A stretch of DNA of 64,000 nucleotides, from NCBI RefSeq assembly GCF_009695865.1, contig NZ_VUNB01000007.1, forward strand, positions 62,001-126,000, given 5' to 3'. A model generated the notes under the pieces. That model saw only the letters and a list, made by a program, of their open reading frames with translations, was not told where the DNA came from and did not search any database. Each line of letters opens with the position of its first letter. Position 1 is the stretch's first letter. Source of the DNA: Allobaileyella intestinalis. GTDB taxonomy: Bacteria; Bacillota; Clostridia; Peptostreptococcales; Anaerovoracaceae. Below, in pieces: positions 1 through 8,120 of this stretch. Made by a program: the position numbers and the translations under genes.

Positions 1-309
1 CGTGGCGTATCTGTTAGTGAGAGCATGATGAATCACGACAAGCCGGTAATGTGCGACCCGCACCTCAGGGAAATCATCAGAGCAGCGGCGGACCAGATGA
101 AGATTCCGGCAATGGACATTGTCAGCGGACCATACCACGATAGCCTGATGCTTGGAGATATTACCAGAGTTGGAATGATTTTCGTACCGAGCCGTGATGG
201 AATAAGCCACAACCGGGCGGAATGGACAGATATCAGAGACATCGGGGCAGGAACAGCGGTGCTGGCAGATGCCCTCTGGACTCTTGGAAATGAAGAGAGG
301 GTGGAATAA
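1..309 (+). CDS. M20-family amidohydrolase (carbamoylase/allantoate amidohydrolase type), C-terminal part
   Basis: The reading frame is open from base 1, so this is the 3' end of a gene that begins outside the window; about 102 residues are visible. The stretch MIFVPSRDGISHNRAEWT is the typical C-terminal signature of zinc-dependent M20 hydrolases that cleave N-carbamoyl amino acids, hydantoin products or allantoate. Residues SGPYHDS supply the histidine expected near the active site. The substrate cannot be told from this fragment. It lies 70 bp upstream of an FAD oxidoreductase and ETF genes on the same strand, so it may belong to the same catabolic operon. Confidence 0.8.
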   Translation, partial: RGVSVSESMMNHDKPVMCDPHLREIIRAAADQMKIPAMDIVSGPYHDSLMLGDITRVGMIFVPSRDGISHNRAEWTDIRDIGAGTAVLADALWTLGNEERVE

Positions 310-379
310 ATGCACCCATCAAATAAAGGGAATACAGAGACAATCCACACTACTGAATTTGAAAGAAAGGAATTGAAAA

Positions 380-1540
380 ATGGCTAAGAAAATCGGAATC
401 ATCGGCGGCGGGATTGCAGGAACTGCACTGGGTTATAACCTGAGCTTGTATGGAGATGAAGCAGAAATCCATGTCTTTGAGAAAGACAGAATCGGCTGCG
501 GAACCACAGCAAAATCTGCAGGCACAGTTTGTCTGTTCGACGATTCACTGAAGAACCGCTACTGGGATGTCCGCCTTTACGGCTTCGAGACCTATCGCAA
601 GATGGAAGCGGAAAAACCAGGATCTGCCGGTTTTGATCAGACTGGTACGCTGGTATGTGCCACAAATGAGGAAGTGGAGAAGACAATCAAAGCCGGAATT
701 GCTCTGGCCAGGTCTGCAGGATATACCGGGGAATACATTACCGATAAGGATCGTATAAGGGAAATCCTTCCCCTGATCGATGCCGATTCAATTCTGGGCG
801 CAGGATACACAAAAGATGACGGATATTTTGACGGAACCATGATTTCCAACACCTTTGCCGAGAAAATGGAAGCAAACGGCGGAATCATTCACCGCGGCCA
901 GGAAGTGACAAAAATCAATGTCGTAAACGGGAAAGCGACCTCAGTGGATACAAAAGATGGAAACCATTACGATTTTGATGTCATCGTAGACTGTACCGGA
1001 CCGTGGAGCCGCCACACTGGCAACCTGGCTGGGCTGGATGTGCCAATCTGGCACACTAAGGCAGAAGCATTTTTCCTGGTACCTCCAGGAAAGAAACTGG
1101 ACTTCGTCTTCCCTGTCCTGAAATTCCCTGCATTCTATGCTCTGCGGGCGGGAAACAACGTGTTCATCTGCAAATCCCACCTGTCCATGAATCTTGACGA
1201 TCCGATGCATGCAGGACAGTGGGATCCGGACAAACTGCCGCAGACCGGCGGAACTGACGACTACTTCATTGACTTCCTGCTGGATCAGATGGAAGCCAAC
1301 GTGCCGGGGCTGGCAGACAGCGGACTTGCTTCATCATGGCTGTCATACAGAGCGGAACCAAGAGATTTCCTGCCGATTCTGGGTGATACGACTATAGAGA
1401 ATTACGTCCTTTGCACCGGTTTCGGCGGCAACGGAGTAATTGAAGCACCGGCAGCAACCCGTGATCTGGCAAAATACATAATGAGAGGTGAAAGCACTGC
1501 CATTCTGGAGGAGTGGGCTGCAATGCGCCTTCTGAAGTAG
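380..1540 (+). CDS. FAD-dependent oxidoreductase, DAO family
   Basis: A 386-residue flavoprotein of the D-amino-acid oxidase/sarcosine dehydrogenase superfamily. The N-terminus has a Rossmann FAD motif (IGIIGGGIAGTALG) followed by the DAO-type GTTAKSAG segment, and the C-terminus has the second FAD contact TGFGGNGVIEAPA. Such enzymes oxidise secondary or primary amines and pass electrons to oxygen or to a carrier. The two ETF genes directly downstream argue for electron transfer to ETF rather than oxygen, as in sarcosine and dimethylglycine dehydrogenases. The ATG at 380 follows AAAGGAATTG. The amine substrate is not predictable from the sequence. Confidence 0.88.
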   Translation: MAKKIGIIGGGIAGTALGYNLSLYGDEAEIHVFEKDRIGCGTTAKSAGTVCLFDDSLKNRYWDVRLYGFETYRKMEAEKPGSAGFDQTGTLVCATNEEVEKTIKAGIALARSAGYTGEYITDKDRIREILPLIDADSILGAGYTKDDGYFDGTMISNTFAEKMEANGGIIHRGQEVTKINVVNGKATSVDTKDGNHYDFDVIVDCTGPWSRHTGNLAGLDVPIWHTKAEAFFLVPPGKKLDFVFPVLKFPAFYALRAGNNVFICKSHLSMNLDDPMHAGQWDPDKLPQTGGTDDYFIDFLLDQMEANVPGLADSGLASSWLSYRAEPRDFLPILGDTTIENYVLCTGFGGNGVIEAPAATRDLAKYIMRGESTAILEEWAAMRLLK

Positions 1541-1640
1541 TCTGAGCAATAGCAATATGGAAATGCCGGATCTCCCGGCAAATCAGAGCAAAAACTGAAA
1601 CTTTATGGAATCCGCCAGTTGCAGGCGGTTGGAGGAAATA

Positions 1641-2420
1641 ATGAAAATAGCAGTTTGTGTCAAACATGTGCCTATTTCGGAGAATGTAGAGGTGGACCAG
1701 AACCACCGCCTGATCAGAGACAATGCCGAATCAGACATCAATCCTTGTGACCTGAATGCCATGGAGACTGCCCTTCGTTTGAAACAGGAAGAAGGGGGAA
1801 CCATTGATGTTTATTCCATGGGCCCGGAGGATGCCACGGCTTCCCTTAAAAAATGCCTGGCTATGGGCGCTGATCAGGCCTGTCTGATTAGCGGACGCAA
1901 GTTCGCAGGAGGTGATACTCTGGGAACAGCTCGCGTTCTGGCAGAGGCTATCCAGAAGCAAGGAGAATATGATGTTGTTTTCACTGGTAGCGAATCATCA
2001 GACGGAGGTACTGGCCAGGTAGGCCCTATGCTGGCAGAACTGCTTCATATGCCTGATGTCAGTGAGACTGTTGAAGTGAAAGCTGGGAACGGTTTACTGA
2101 ACGTCAAAAAAAGAGTTGACGGAGGGAATCTGCTTCTTTCGGTTAAGATGCCTGTGCTGCTAACAGTACCTTTCGGCTGCAATGAGCCAACGCTCCCAAC
2201 CCTCAGGACCCAGAGAAAGGCGAACCGGGCAGAAATCCCTGTAGTCGGAGAGGATGATCTGGACCTGTCAGCCGAGACCATCGGTGAAAAGGGTGCACTC
2301 TCAATCGTCACCGGCCTCGAAGCCGCTTCCGGCGGCAATTCCGCTGAGAAAATCAGCGGCTCAGATGATGAGATTGCAGCGAAGCTGTATGAGCTTCTGG
2401 AAGAAGGGAGGAATCGGTAA
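1641..2420 (+). CDS. etfB: electron transfer flavoprotein, beta subunit
   Basis: About 259 residues starting MKIAVCVKHVP, the standard EtfB N-terminus. The ATG at 1641 sits behind GGAGGAAATA, so I prefer it over the in-frame ATG at 1605. Typical EtfB segments are NPCDLNAMETALRLK, VFTGSESSDGGTGQVGPMLAELL and CNEPTLPTLR. EtfB binds AMP and, with EtfA, forms the soluble carrier that accepts electrons from acyl-CoA or amine dehydrogenases. The stop codon overlaps the etfA start by one base (TAATG), which indicates translational coupling. The likely donor is the FAD oxidoreductase just upstream. Confidence 0.95.
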   Translation: MKIAVCVKHVPISENVEVDQNHRLIRDNAESDINPCDLNAMETALRLKQEEGGTIDVYSMGPEDATASLKKCLAMGADQACLISGRKFAGGDTLGTARVLAEAIQKQGEYDVVFTGSESSDGGTGQVGPMLAELLHMPDVSETVEVKAGNGLLNVKKRVDGGNLLLSVKMPVLLTVPFGCNEPTLPTLRTQRKANRAEIPVVGEDDLDLSAETIGEKGALSIVTGLEAASGGNSAEKISGSDDEIAAKLYELLEEGRNR

Positions 2421-3376
2421 TGGCAGGAGTATGCGTTTTTGCAGAAATTACGAATCAGGGCGTCAGTGAAACCTATCTGCCGCTGGTCGCTTTCGGCAAG
2501 AGCATCACGGATGTGTCCGGGGAAAATCTGACCACACTGGCAATTGGTGATGGTGCGGGGGATTATGGCGATAAGCTGCAGGCTGAAGGAGTAGATGAGA
2601 TTATCCTGGCAGAGGTGCCTGGCGCTTCACCGGTACAAACCGATATTCTGGCAGAAGCACTAGCTTCTGTAATTCGTGAAAAGAATTTTTCAACGATTCT
2701 TGTGCCTGCCACTCACCTTTCCCGGTCCCTTTTCGCCAGAGTAGCAATGAAGGAAAACATCGGTATGACTGCAGATTGTACTTCTCTTCGCACGGAAAAA
2801 TCCGGTGATGGAGTGGTGGTTCATCAGATTAAACCATCCTTCGGATCTCAGATCATGGTGCGCTGCGATGTAATTTGCAATCAAGAAATAATTACGATGA
2901 AAACAGAAGACTGTGAACCGGCTGAGGCCGGCGGCAGTGCACCAGTTACGGTGATTCATCCAGATGCAGGTGCTTCGGCCATTCAGGTTCAAGGGTTTGA
3001 AAAGATAGATACTGCTGACAGCATTCATGATGCAGAGGTGGTAGTCTGCGCCGGCCGTGGAGCCATGGAAGACGATAATTTTGAGAAAATCAAGGCCTTT
3101 GCGGCTAAGATCGACGCATCTGTTGCTGGATCCCGCCCGATGGCTGATAACGGATGGATTCCTTTCGAAAATCAGGTGGGACAGTCAGGAACTGTAATCC
3201 GGCCAAAAGTGTGCTTTACCTTTGGCATCTCCGGAGCTATTCAGTTCACAGAGGGAATCAAGGGTGACCCGATGGTGATTGCAGTAAATAAAGATCCACA
3301 TGCTGCGATTTTCAGCTTCGCCGATTATGCCGTGGTTTCGGACATGAGCAGTGTTCTGGACGCACTGCTGAAATAG
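2420..3376 (+). CDS. etfA: electron transfer flavoprotein, alpha subunit
   Basis: A 318-residue protein of normal EtfA length. The C-terminal FAD-binding domain is clear: VVCAGRGAMEDDN, ASVAGSRPMADNGW, then GISGAIQFTEGI and INKDP-type AVNKDPHAAIFSFADY. The N-terminal domain is the ETF alpha/beta-like fold. With EtfB it forms the FAD-containing carrier. It is the last gene of the oxidoreductase-etfBA unit and is followed by a terminator-like hairpin. No fused ferredoxin domain is present, so nothing in the sequence itself shows a bifurcating ETF. Confidence 0.95.
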   Translation: MAGVCVFAEITNQGVSETYLPLVAFGKSITDVSGENLTTLAIGDGAGDYGDKLQAEGVDEIILAEVPGASPVQTDILAEALASVIREKNFSTILVPATHLSRSLFARVAMKENIGMTADCTSLRTEKSGDGVVVHQIKPSFGSQIMVRCDVICNQEIITMKTEDCEPAEAGGSAPVTVIHPDAGASAIQVQGFEKIDTADSIHDAEVVVCAGRGAMEDDNFEKIKAFAAKIDASVAGSRPMADNGWIPFENQVGQSGTVIRPKVCFTFGISGAIQFTEGIKGDPMVIAVNKDPHAAIFSFADYAVVSDMSSVLDALLK

Positions 3377-3404
3377 CAATTGAAAAAAACATATAGTGAT
3401 AGTG

Positions 3405-3459
3405 CAGGCGGTTCTGCATTTCCCGATTTAACCTGGGATGCGGACTGCCTGTTTTGTTG
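3405..3459 (+). terminator. rho-independent terminator after etfA
   Basis: An imperfect stem with CAGGCGGTTC on the left and GGACTGCCTG on the right, with inner CCC/GGG pairs, is followed by TTTTGTTG. It closes the oxidoreductase-etfBA transcript. Confidence 0.65.
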
Positions 3460-3542
3460 TACAATTAATAGAGCTCAAGAACCCGGGTGCCTGGAAGGAG
3501 AGCAGGGACGGAGCAGTAGAACAAGGAAAAGGAGAGTTAATC

Positions 3543-4475
3543 ATGATCATCCAGACAGGAATGCGCACGGATATACCGGCGTTCTATCATGAATGGCTTA
3601 TAAATAGAATAAAAGAAGGTTTCGTAATGGTCCGCAATCCCTATGATCCTACTCAGGTCACAAGATACAGCCTTTCTCCCGAGGTGGTGGATCTCATGGC
3701 TTTTTGCACAAAAAATCCTGCACCCATGCTGCCGCATATGGATGTTTTGAAATCGTATGGTCAGTACTGGTTCGTCACCATCACTCCGTACGGTAAAGAT
3801 ATTGAACCCGGGGTGCCGGATAAGCGCAAGGTTATGGAAGATTTTAAAAAACTTTCAGAGATTGTGGGCGCAGATAGCGTGGGCTGGAGATACGATCCAA
3901 TCCTCGTAGATGACAGGCATTCTGCTGACTGGCATATAGCTGCTTTTGAGCAGATGGCGGCAACCCTGTCAGGGTATACAGAGACCTGCGTCATCAGTTT
4001 TATCGACATTTACAGAAAAGTGGAAAGGAATTTTCCAGAAGCCAGGGCGGTTGGCTTCAATGACAGGATGAAGATAGGAAAAGCGTTTATACACATCGCA
4101 AAGAAATATGGAATAATTATAAGGCCGTGCGCAGAAGGCAGTGAACTTGAGCCTTACGGTGCAGACTGTTCCGGGTGCATGACGGTAGAGACTTATGAAA
4201 AAGCTCTTCACGCCAGGCTCAGTGTGCCGAAGCAAAGCGGGAATCAGAGAAATAACGCTTGTGCCTGCCTCCTTGGAGCAGACATAGGTGCCTATGATAC
4301 CTGCGGCCATCTATGCAGATATTGCTACGCAAATTCCAATGCTGCTCTTGTGAAAATGAACATGAAAAGACATAATCCGTCTTCACCGTTTCTAATCGGA
4401 GGAAGTCTGCCAGGAGATGTGATCCACCAGGCACGTCAGAAGAGCTGGCTGGACAAGCAGATGCGGTTTTTTTAG
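3543..4475 (+). CDS. DUF1848 family protein with C-terminal CxxxCxxC motif
   Basis: A 310-residue protein of the DUF1848 family, with the typical start MIIQTGMRTDIPAFYHEWL and the central region YWFVTITPYGKDIEPGVPDK. The C-terminus carries GADIGAYDTCGHLCRYCYAN, whose CxxxCxxC spacing is that of a radical-SAM iron-sulfur site, followed by SPFLIGGSLPGD and the family's SWLDKQ ending. The ATG at 3543 follows AAGGAGAGTTAATC; the upstream in-frame start at 3438 has no ribosome site. Function is unknown in the family. A radical-SAM-like role is my inference. It stands alone, downstream of the etf terminator. Confidence 0.85.
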   Translation: MIIQTGMRTDIPAFYHEWLINRIKEGFVMVRNPYDPTQVTRYSLSPEVVDLMAFCTKNPAPMLPHMDVLKSYGQYWFVTITPYGKDIEPGVPDKRKVMEDFKKLSEIVGADSVGWRYDPILVDDRHSADWHIAAFEQMAATLSGYTETCVISFIDIYRKVERNFPEARAVGFNDRMKIGKAFIHIAKKYGIIIRPCAEGSELEPYGADCSGCMTVETYEKALHARLSVPKQSGNQRNNACACLLGADIGAYDTCGHLCRYCYANSNAALVKMNMKRHNPSSPFLIGGSLPGDVIHQARQKSWLDKQMRFF

Positions 4476-4978
4476 AACTGCACAGGATTTTATTACGAAA
4501 GGCTGGGAAATCTGGGAACACCCTGGGGGATACTCAACTGAACGAAAAATCGACCACATGAATGCAAGTGTAAAATTTGCGTACGGGTTGTATCGTGCCC
4601 TGTTGTGCTGCAGCATTGACATGAAGAATTTGTCAGAAAATTTCTGGTGGGATGTGTCACAGACGATTTTCCCATATAGGGCTCCTGAACGGCCATAAAT
4701 TCAAAGAATACACGATTAATTTCCGTAAATGGTGCATCATAGGGAAGTTGATCGATTGCCTGATAGTAATCCTTTGACAATTCGGACAGTATGTCCTCAT
4801 ACAGCGCTTCTATACTTGTGTAGTGGAGATAGAATGTCTTTCGGTGAATCATAACCCGGTCCGTCAGTTCTTTGACAGTAATTTCTGAAGCATCTTTCTC
4901 CATAATCATTTCTTTAAATGTGTCCTTTATTGCTTTTCTTGTTTTTATAACACGTAAATCAGTCTTTCGTTCCATCAT
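4392..4978 (-). pseudogene. TetR-family regulator, frameshifted
   Basis: The N-terminus is an intact TetR helix-turn-helix: KTRKAIKDTFKEMI, then ITVKELTDRVMIHRKTFYLHY. The frame is lost after EPYMGK in a run of four A residues (T4667-T4670 on the plus strand). Adding one A restores a C-terminal TetR-like segment (RARYNPYANFTLAFM) in the other frame and a total near 195 residues, the usual TetR length. The start is an ATG pair at 4978/4975 behind GGGAGAATA. It is read divergently from the enzyme remnant at 5085, so the regulator and its likely target have decayed together. A sequencing indel is the alternative. Confidence 0.65.
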
Positions 4979-5084
4979 TATTCTCCCGATAATGTCCAAT
5001 TTCATCTAGATGTGGAATTATTACCACTTTAAAAAATCTGGAAATTGAGTGTTTTCAACACAGAAATTAAATAGCCATAAATTG

Positions 5085-5285
5085 ATAAATCAACACGAGG
5101 ACATTAATCTTAAAACAAGAAGCCTCATAACAGTAGTGGTGCTTATGGCCCAGGGCCTGACGGACAACTCGCTTAAGTTCCATATTATGAACGCAAAGGC
5201 TCATGGCGTTACGCAGTTGGAGGACAGAATACTGAATTCGCAAAATACTTTATGGGGGAAAGTTATCTTAATCCGCCGGGCCCTG
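5085..5285 (+). pseudogene. carboxymuconolactone decarboxylase-like fragment (possibly CMD-cupin fusion)
   Basis: The translation contains INLKTRSLITVVVLMAQG and FHIMNAKAHGVTQLE, which fit the core of the carboxymuconolactone decarboxylase/AhpD-like family. About 130 bp later another frame gives NTEFAKYFMGESYLNPPG, which resembles the linker of CMD-cupin fusion proteins. Neither the beginning of the gene nor the cupin domain is present, so this is a broken remnant. The rest of the 5,006-5,462 gap holds no other recognisable gene. Confidence 0.55.
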
Positions 5286-5462
5286 CGTCCTTCACTACCG
5301 TCTTTTACCAGATTTTCAGTCATCTTATTTATGTTCTCTCTTCCTTTCAGGAGAGATGCTACATCCTGCAGCTGAAGCCGGAAAGCAAGGCGTTTTTGCA
5401 GATACGCCAACAAGGATATTTTACAGTGCAAGCAGCGCTTTACAACCCGCAAAATGGGGAAA

Positions 5463-6278
5463 TTACCGTGGCCATTTTCCGCTGATTATATCAGACATGA
5501 TACTTTCAACAAGAGAGATATCTAAAGGATGACTGCTGGTTTCAAAAGTGGCTATTAACTGGTGCCCCAGGTGGATGCCGTTTAATTCGTACTCATTCAG
5601 CTTTAATATTGCCTTGTTGGCATATTCAGGTTCATCGAGCATACCAAAATGCTCCCAGTATATTTCTTCTCTTGTTTCAGGGTTGAGAATAGTAAAATCC
5701 GGATAGATCCATTTTTCTGTTACTGGCAGAAAAAGACCTCTTTCGTACAAGAATGGTATTTTATATTCAATAAAATCTGTTGCCAGGATGTACTCAGATT
5801 TGGAACGGGTCCGGAGATTATCCCCTACAATAAATCGCTTGTTCTCTTCATTAAACGCAAGAAATTTTGCTGGCTGATTCAGCCACTTATTAATGAAAGC
5901 TTTATCGGAAAGGAAATCAGGTGTAATCAGTTTCGTTATTTCCTCGGGAATTGATGCTGCAGTGAGTTCAAATGTCTCATCTGGATAAAGCCGGGCAATT
6001 TTTTCCCAGAGTTTGAGCTCATGCTCAGCACGTTTCAAAGCGCGAGTGTCGTATTCCTTCTGTGCCAGAGCAGCAATGAGGACTGAATTATTTTTATTTA
6101 TGTATTTACCGGTTTTTTCTGAAGGAAAAAGCCGGTGATAGTATTCAGTGCGATTCGGTCTCTGAACAACCCGGAGCTTCCCGGGCGGCGCGCTCTCTAT
6201 TCTTTTTGAAAGCTTATCAATTATGGAATTCAACCGCACAATTCTTTCCATGGTGTAGTTAATAATTGTGTTATGCAT
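5463..6278 (-). CDS. orphan PD-(D/E)XK nuclease-like protein
   Basis: A 271-residue protein of unknown specific function. The C-terminal half reads RSKSEYILATDF, then WIYPDFTIL about 35 residues later, then REEIYWEHFGM. An early Glu, a PD dipeptide and an ExxW/H step is the pattern of the PD-(D/E)XK nuclease fold. The N-terminal third is charged and helical (MERIVRLNSIIDKLSKRIES), with an NRTEYY segment. The ATG at 6278 follows AGAGGACATC; the longer in-frame start lacks this. No methyltransferase is next to it, so it is not an obvious restriction enzyme. The nuclease call is inferred from motif spacing. Confidence 0.6.
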   Translation of the reverse strand: MHNTIINYTMERIVRLNSIIDKLSKRIESAPPGKLRVVQRPNRTEYYHRLFPSEKTGKYINKNNSVLIAALAQKEYDTRALKRAEHELKLWEKIARLYPDETFELTAASIPEEITKLITPDFLSDKAFINKWLNQPAKFLAFNEENKRFIVGDNLRTRSKSEYILATDFIEYKIPFLYERGLFLPVTEKWIYPDFTILNPETREEIYWEHFGMLDEPEYANKAILKLNEYELNGIHLGHQLIATFETSSHPLDISLVESIMSDIISGKWPR

Positions 6279-6646
6279 GATGTCCTCTCTTTTGTCATGA
6301 AGAAAAAACAACGGTGAATCATTAATATCATTTCTTCAAAGTACATGCAATTGCAGATAGGGTGCTGAGAGTAAGGCAGGAGATATTTTGTATAATGTGG
6401 AGAGGGAATTGTAACTTTTCATAATAAAATTCTAATCACGAAATAACCATGAGCTTATCGCAAAAACTTCACCGAAATGCATGAAAGCATCAATATTTAT
6501 CAGCTGGCAATTCAATCTTTACATTTCTTTACGCTTACTGTGAATAAAGATTTAATGGAAGCTTGATAGAATAATGTTAAATTTCCTATCCATATTTCTT
6601 AAGGTCTATTTGGGCCTTAACAAATGGTAATAATCCACTTGTGTAT
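6279..6646. other. AT-rich intergenic stretch before the 51-bp array
   Basis: No gene is recognisable. The segment must contain the promoter of the minus-strand nuclease gene. A TATAAT hexamer lies at 6391-6396 on the plus strand, but no matching -35 is visible 17 bp upstream, so I do not call it a promoter. Confidence 0.5.
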
Positions 6647-7100
6647 TCCATAATATGGGCGGTTATCTCTGTATCATGGAAGGGGAACGGAAGAAATACC
6701 ATGGTATACGAAATAATTTCTATATCATGGAAACGAAACGGAAGAAAAACCATGATATAAGCATAATTTTCTATATCATGGAAAAATAAAAACACAGGCT
6801 CCATGATATGAGGATTTTTCTGCATATCATGGAAAAAGAAGCGACAAGGCTCCATGATATAAGCATAATTTTCTATATCATGGAAAAATAAAAACATAGG
6901 CTCCATGATATGAGGACTTTTCTGCATATCATGGAAAAAGAAGCGACAAGGCTCCATGGTATAAGCATAATTTTCTATACCATGGAAAAATAAGCGGCAA
7001 GGCTCCATGGTATGCGAATTCTTTCCTATATCATGGAAAACGACACACTGAGGCTCCATGATACACAAAGTTTTTCCTATACCATGGAAAAATACAGAAG
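6647..7100. repeat. tandem hairpin array, exact 51-bp period
   Basis: Arms of the form ATAT/CCATGG start at 6671, 6722, 6773, 6824, 6875, 6926, 6977, 7028 and 7079, always 51 bp apart. The complementary arm CCATGATAT or CCATGGTAT starts at 6699, 6750, 6801, 6852, 6903, 6954, 7005 and 7056, again 51 bp apart. Each unit can therefore fold a 9-bp hairpin with a loop near 19 nt. Spacers are A-rich (GGAAAAATAAAAACA types). Where arms differ, pairs remain Watson-Crick or G-U when read on the plus strand. Because 51 is a multiple of 3, a 17-residue repeat ORF (FHDIENYAYIMEP) stays open on the minus strand; I regard it as a by-product. Confidence 0.85.
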
Positions 7101-7173
7101 GGTGCGGTAGACTGTTGTAAATGTCGTAAATACCATAAACCTCTTGAACAAATAATTTAGCGGGAAGTGAAAT

Positions 7174-7950
7174 ATGTCTAAAAAAGATAAAGAAAAGAAA
7201 AATATTGATGGGTGTGAAGGGGAGCAGACGCAAGGTGAAAATCCACTGAGCCCAGAGAATTCAGCTGTTGGAGATGAGAGGCTTCAGAGGTTTCCCCTTT
7301 TTGACAGTATCTCGAAAAACCAGTCTGTCAGAACATACATCCAGTGCCAGAACCAGGCCACCAGTGCCCTGGGATTTACGGAGCACGGTTTTGCACACGT
7401 TGCAGTTGTAGCAGAGCGCACCAGATACATACTTGAAACTCTGGGAGAGGATGATCACACCATAGATCTGGCACTCACTGCTGCATGGCTCCACGACATC
7501 GGCAATATTGTGAACAGGGTGGATCACAGCCAGTCCGGTGCGCTCATGGCTTTTCAGATTTTGAATGAAATGAAGGTACCAGCAGAGGACATCGCTCAGA
7601 TCATATGTGCTATTGGAAATCACGACGAGGGCAACGGGGTGCCTGTGAGCAGAATAAGTGCGGCGCTGATTCTTGCAGACAAGTCAGATGTCAGGCGCAG
7701 CCGTGTTCTCAATCGCAGCGAGTCTGAGTTTGACATCCACGACCGGGTCAACTACTCGGTAAATAAATCTGAAATCAAGATTAATAAGGAACATTCAGGC
7801 ATAAAGCTGAAACTCCATATCGATACAAGGCATGGAGAGATAGGAGAGTATTTTGAAATATTCATGAACAGAATGCTTTTGTGCAAGAAGGCGGCCAACA
7901 GCCTTGGTCTCCAGTTCCACCTGATTATCAACGAAATGTCGTTGATGTAA
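7174..7950 (+). CDS. HD-domain phosphohydrolase
   Basis: A 258-residue protein. After a charged, low-complexity N-terminus of about 40 residues comes an HD domain: EHGFAHVAVVAERT (first metal His), AAWLHDIGNIVNR (the HD pair), and AIGNHDEG, then ILADKSDV. HD proteins are metal-dependent phosphohydrolases acting on nucleotides or related phosphates; the substrate is not visible here. The segment after residue 190 (KSEIKINKEHSGIKLKLHID) looks like a small beta domain. It begins just after the 51-bp array and is transcribed away from it. Confidence 0.8.
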   Translation: MSKKDKEKKNIDGCEGEQTQGENPLSPENSAVGDERLQRFPLFDSISKNQSVRTYIQCQNQATSALGFTEHGFAHVAVVAERTRYILETLGEDDHTIDLALTAAWLHDIGNIVNRVDHSQSGALMAFQILNEMKVPAEDIAQIICAIGNHDEGNGVPVSRISAALILADKSDVRRSRVLNRSESEFDIHDRVNYSVNKSEIKINKEHSGIKLKLHIDTRHGEIGEYFEIFMNRMLLCKKAANSLGLQFHLIINEMSLM

Positions 7951-7970
7951 ATTGTGGTAAATATAGAAGG

Positions 7971-7999
7971 GGCTGCAGCATTTTCACAACGCTGCAGCC
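7971..7999. terminator. hairpin between convergent genes
   Basis: GGCTGCAGC at 7971-7979 pairs with GCTGCAGCC at 7991-7999. It lies between the HD gene and the convergent glutathione peroxidase gene. There is no strong T run on either strand, so it is only a weak bidirectional terminator candidate. Confidence 0.4.
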
Positions 8000-8120
8000 T
8001 CCGTATTTACTGATGGTAATATTAACAGTGTTAAAGATTCCTGCCGACATTTTCAGAGCCACCCTGGCGTGGTTACCGTAGTGGTTACTGTAGTAGTTAT
8101 CGTACTGGCTGCCGTAGTAG

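Noticed and set aside
6385-6400. TATAAT as a promoter on the plus strand
   Set aside because: No -35 at the right distance and no gene directly downstream.
6586-7233. Minus-strand 215-codon frame with 17-residue repeats (FHDIENYAYIMEP)
   Set aside because: The frame stays open because 51 is a multiple of 3. No ribosome site was recognised, it overlaps the HD gene start, and the variation follows hairpin pairing rather than codon positions.
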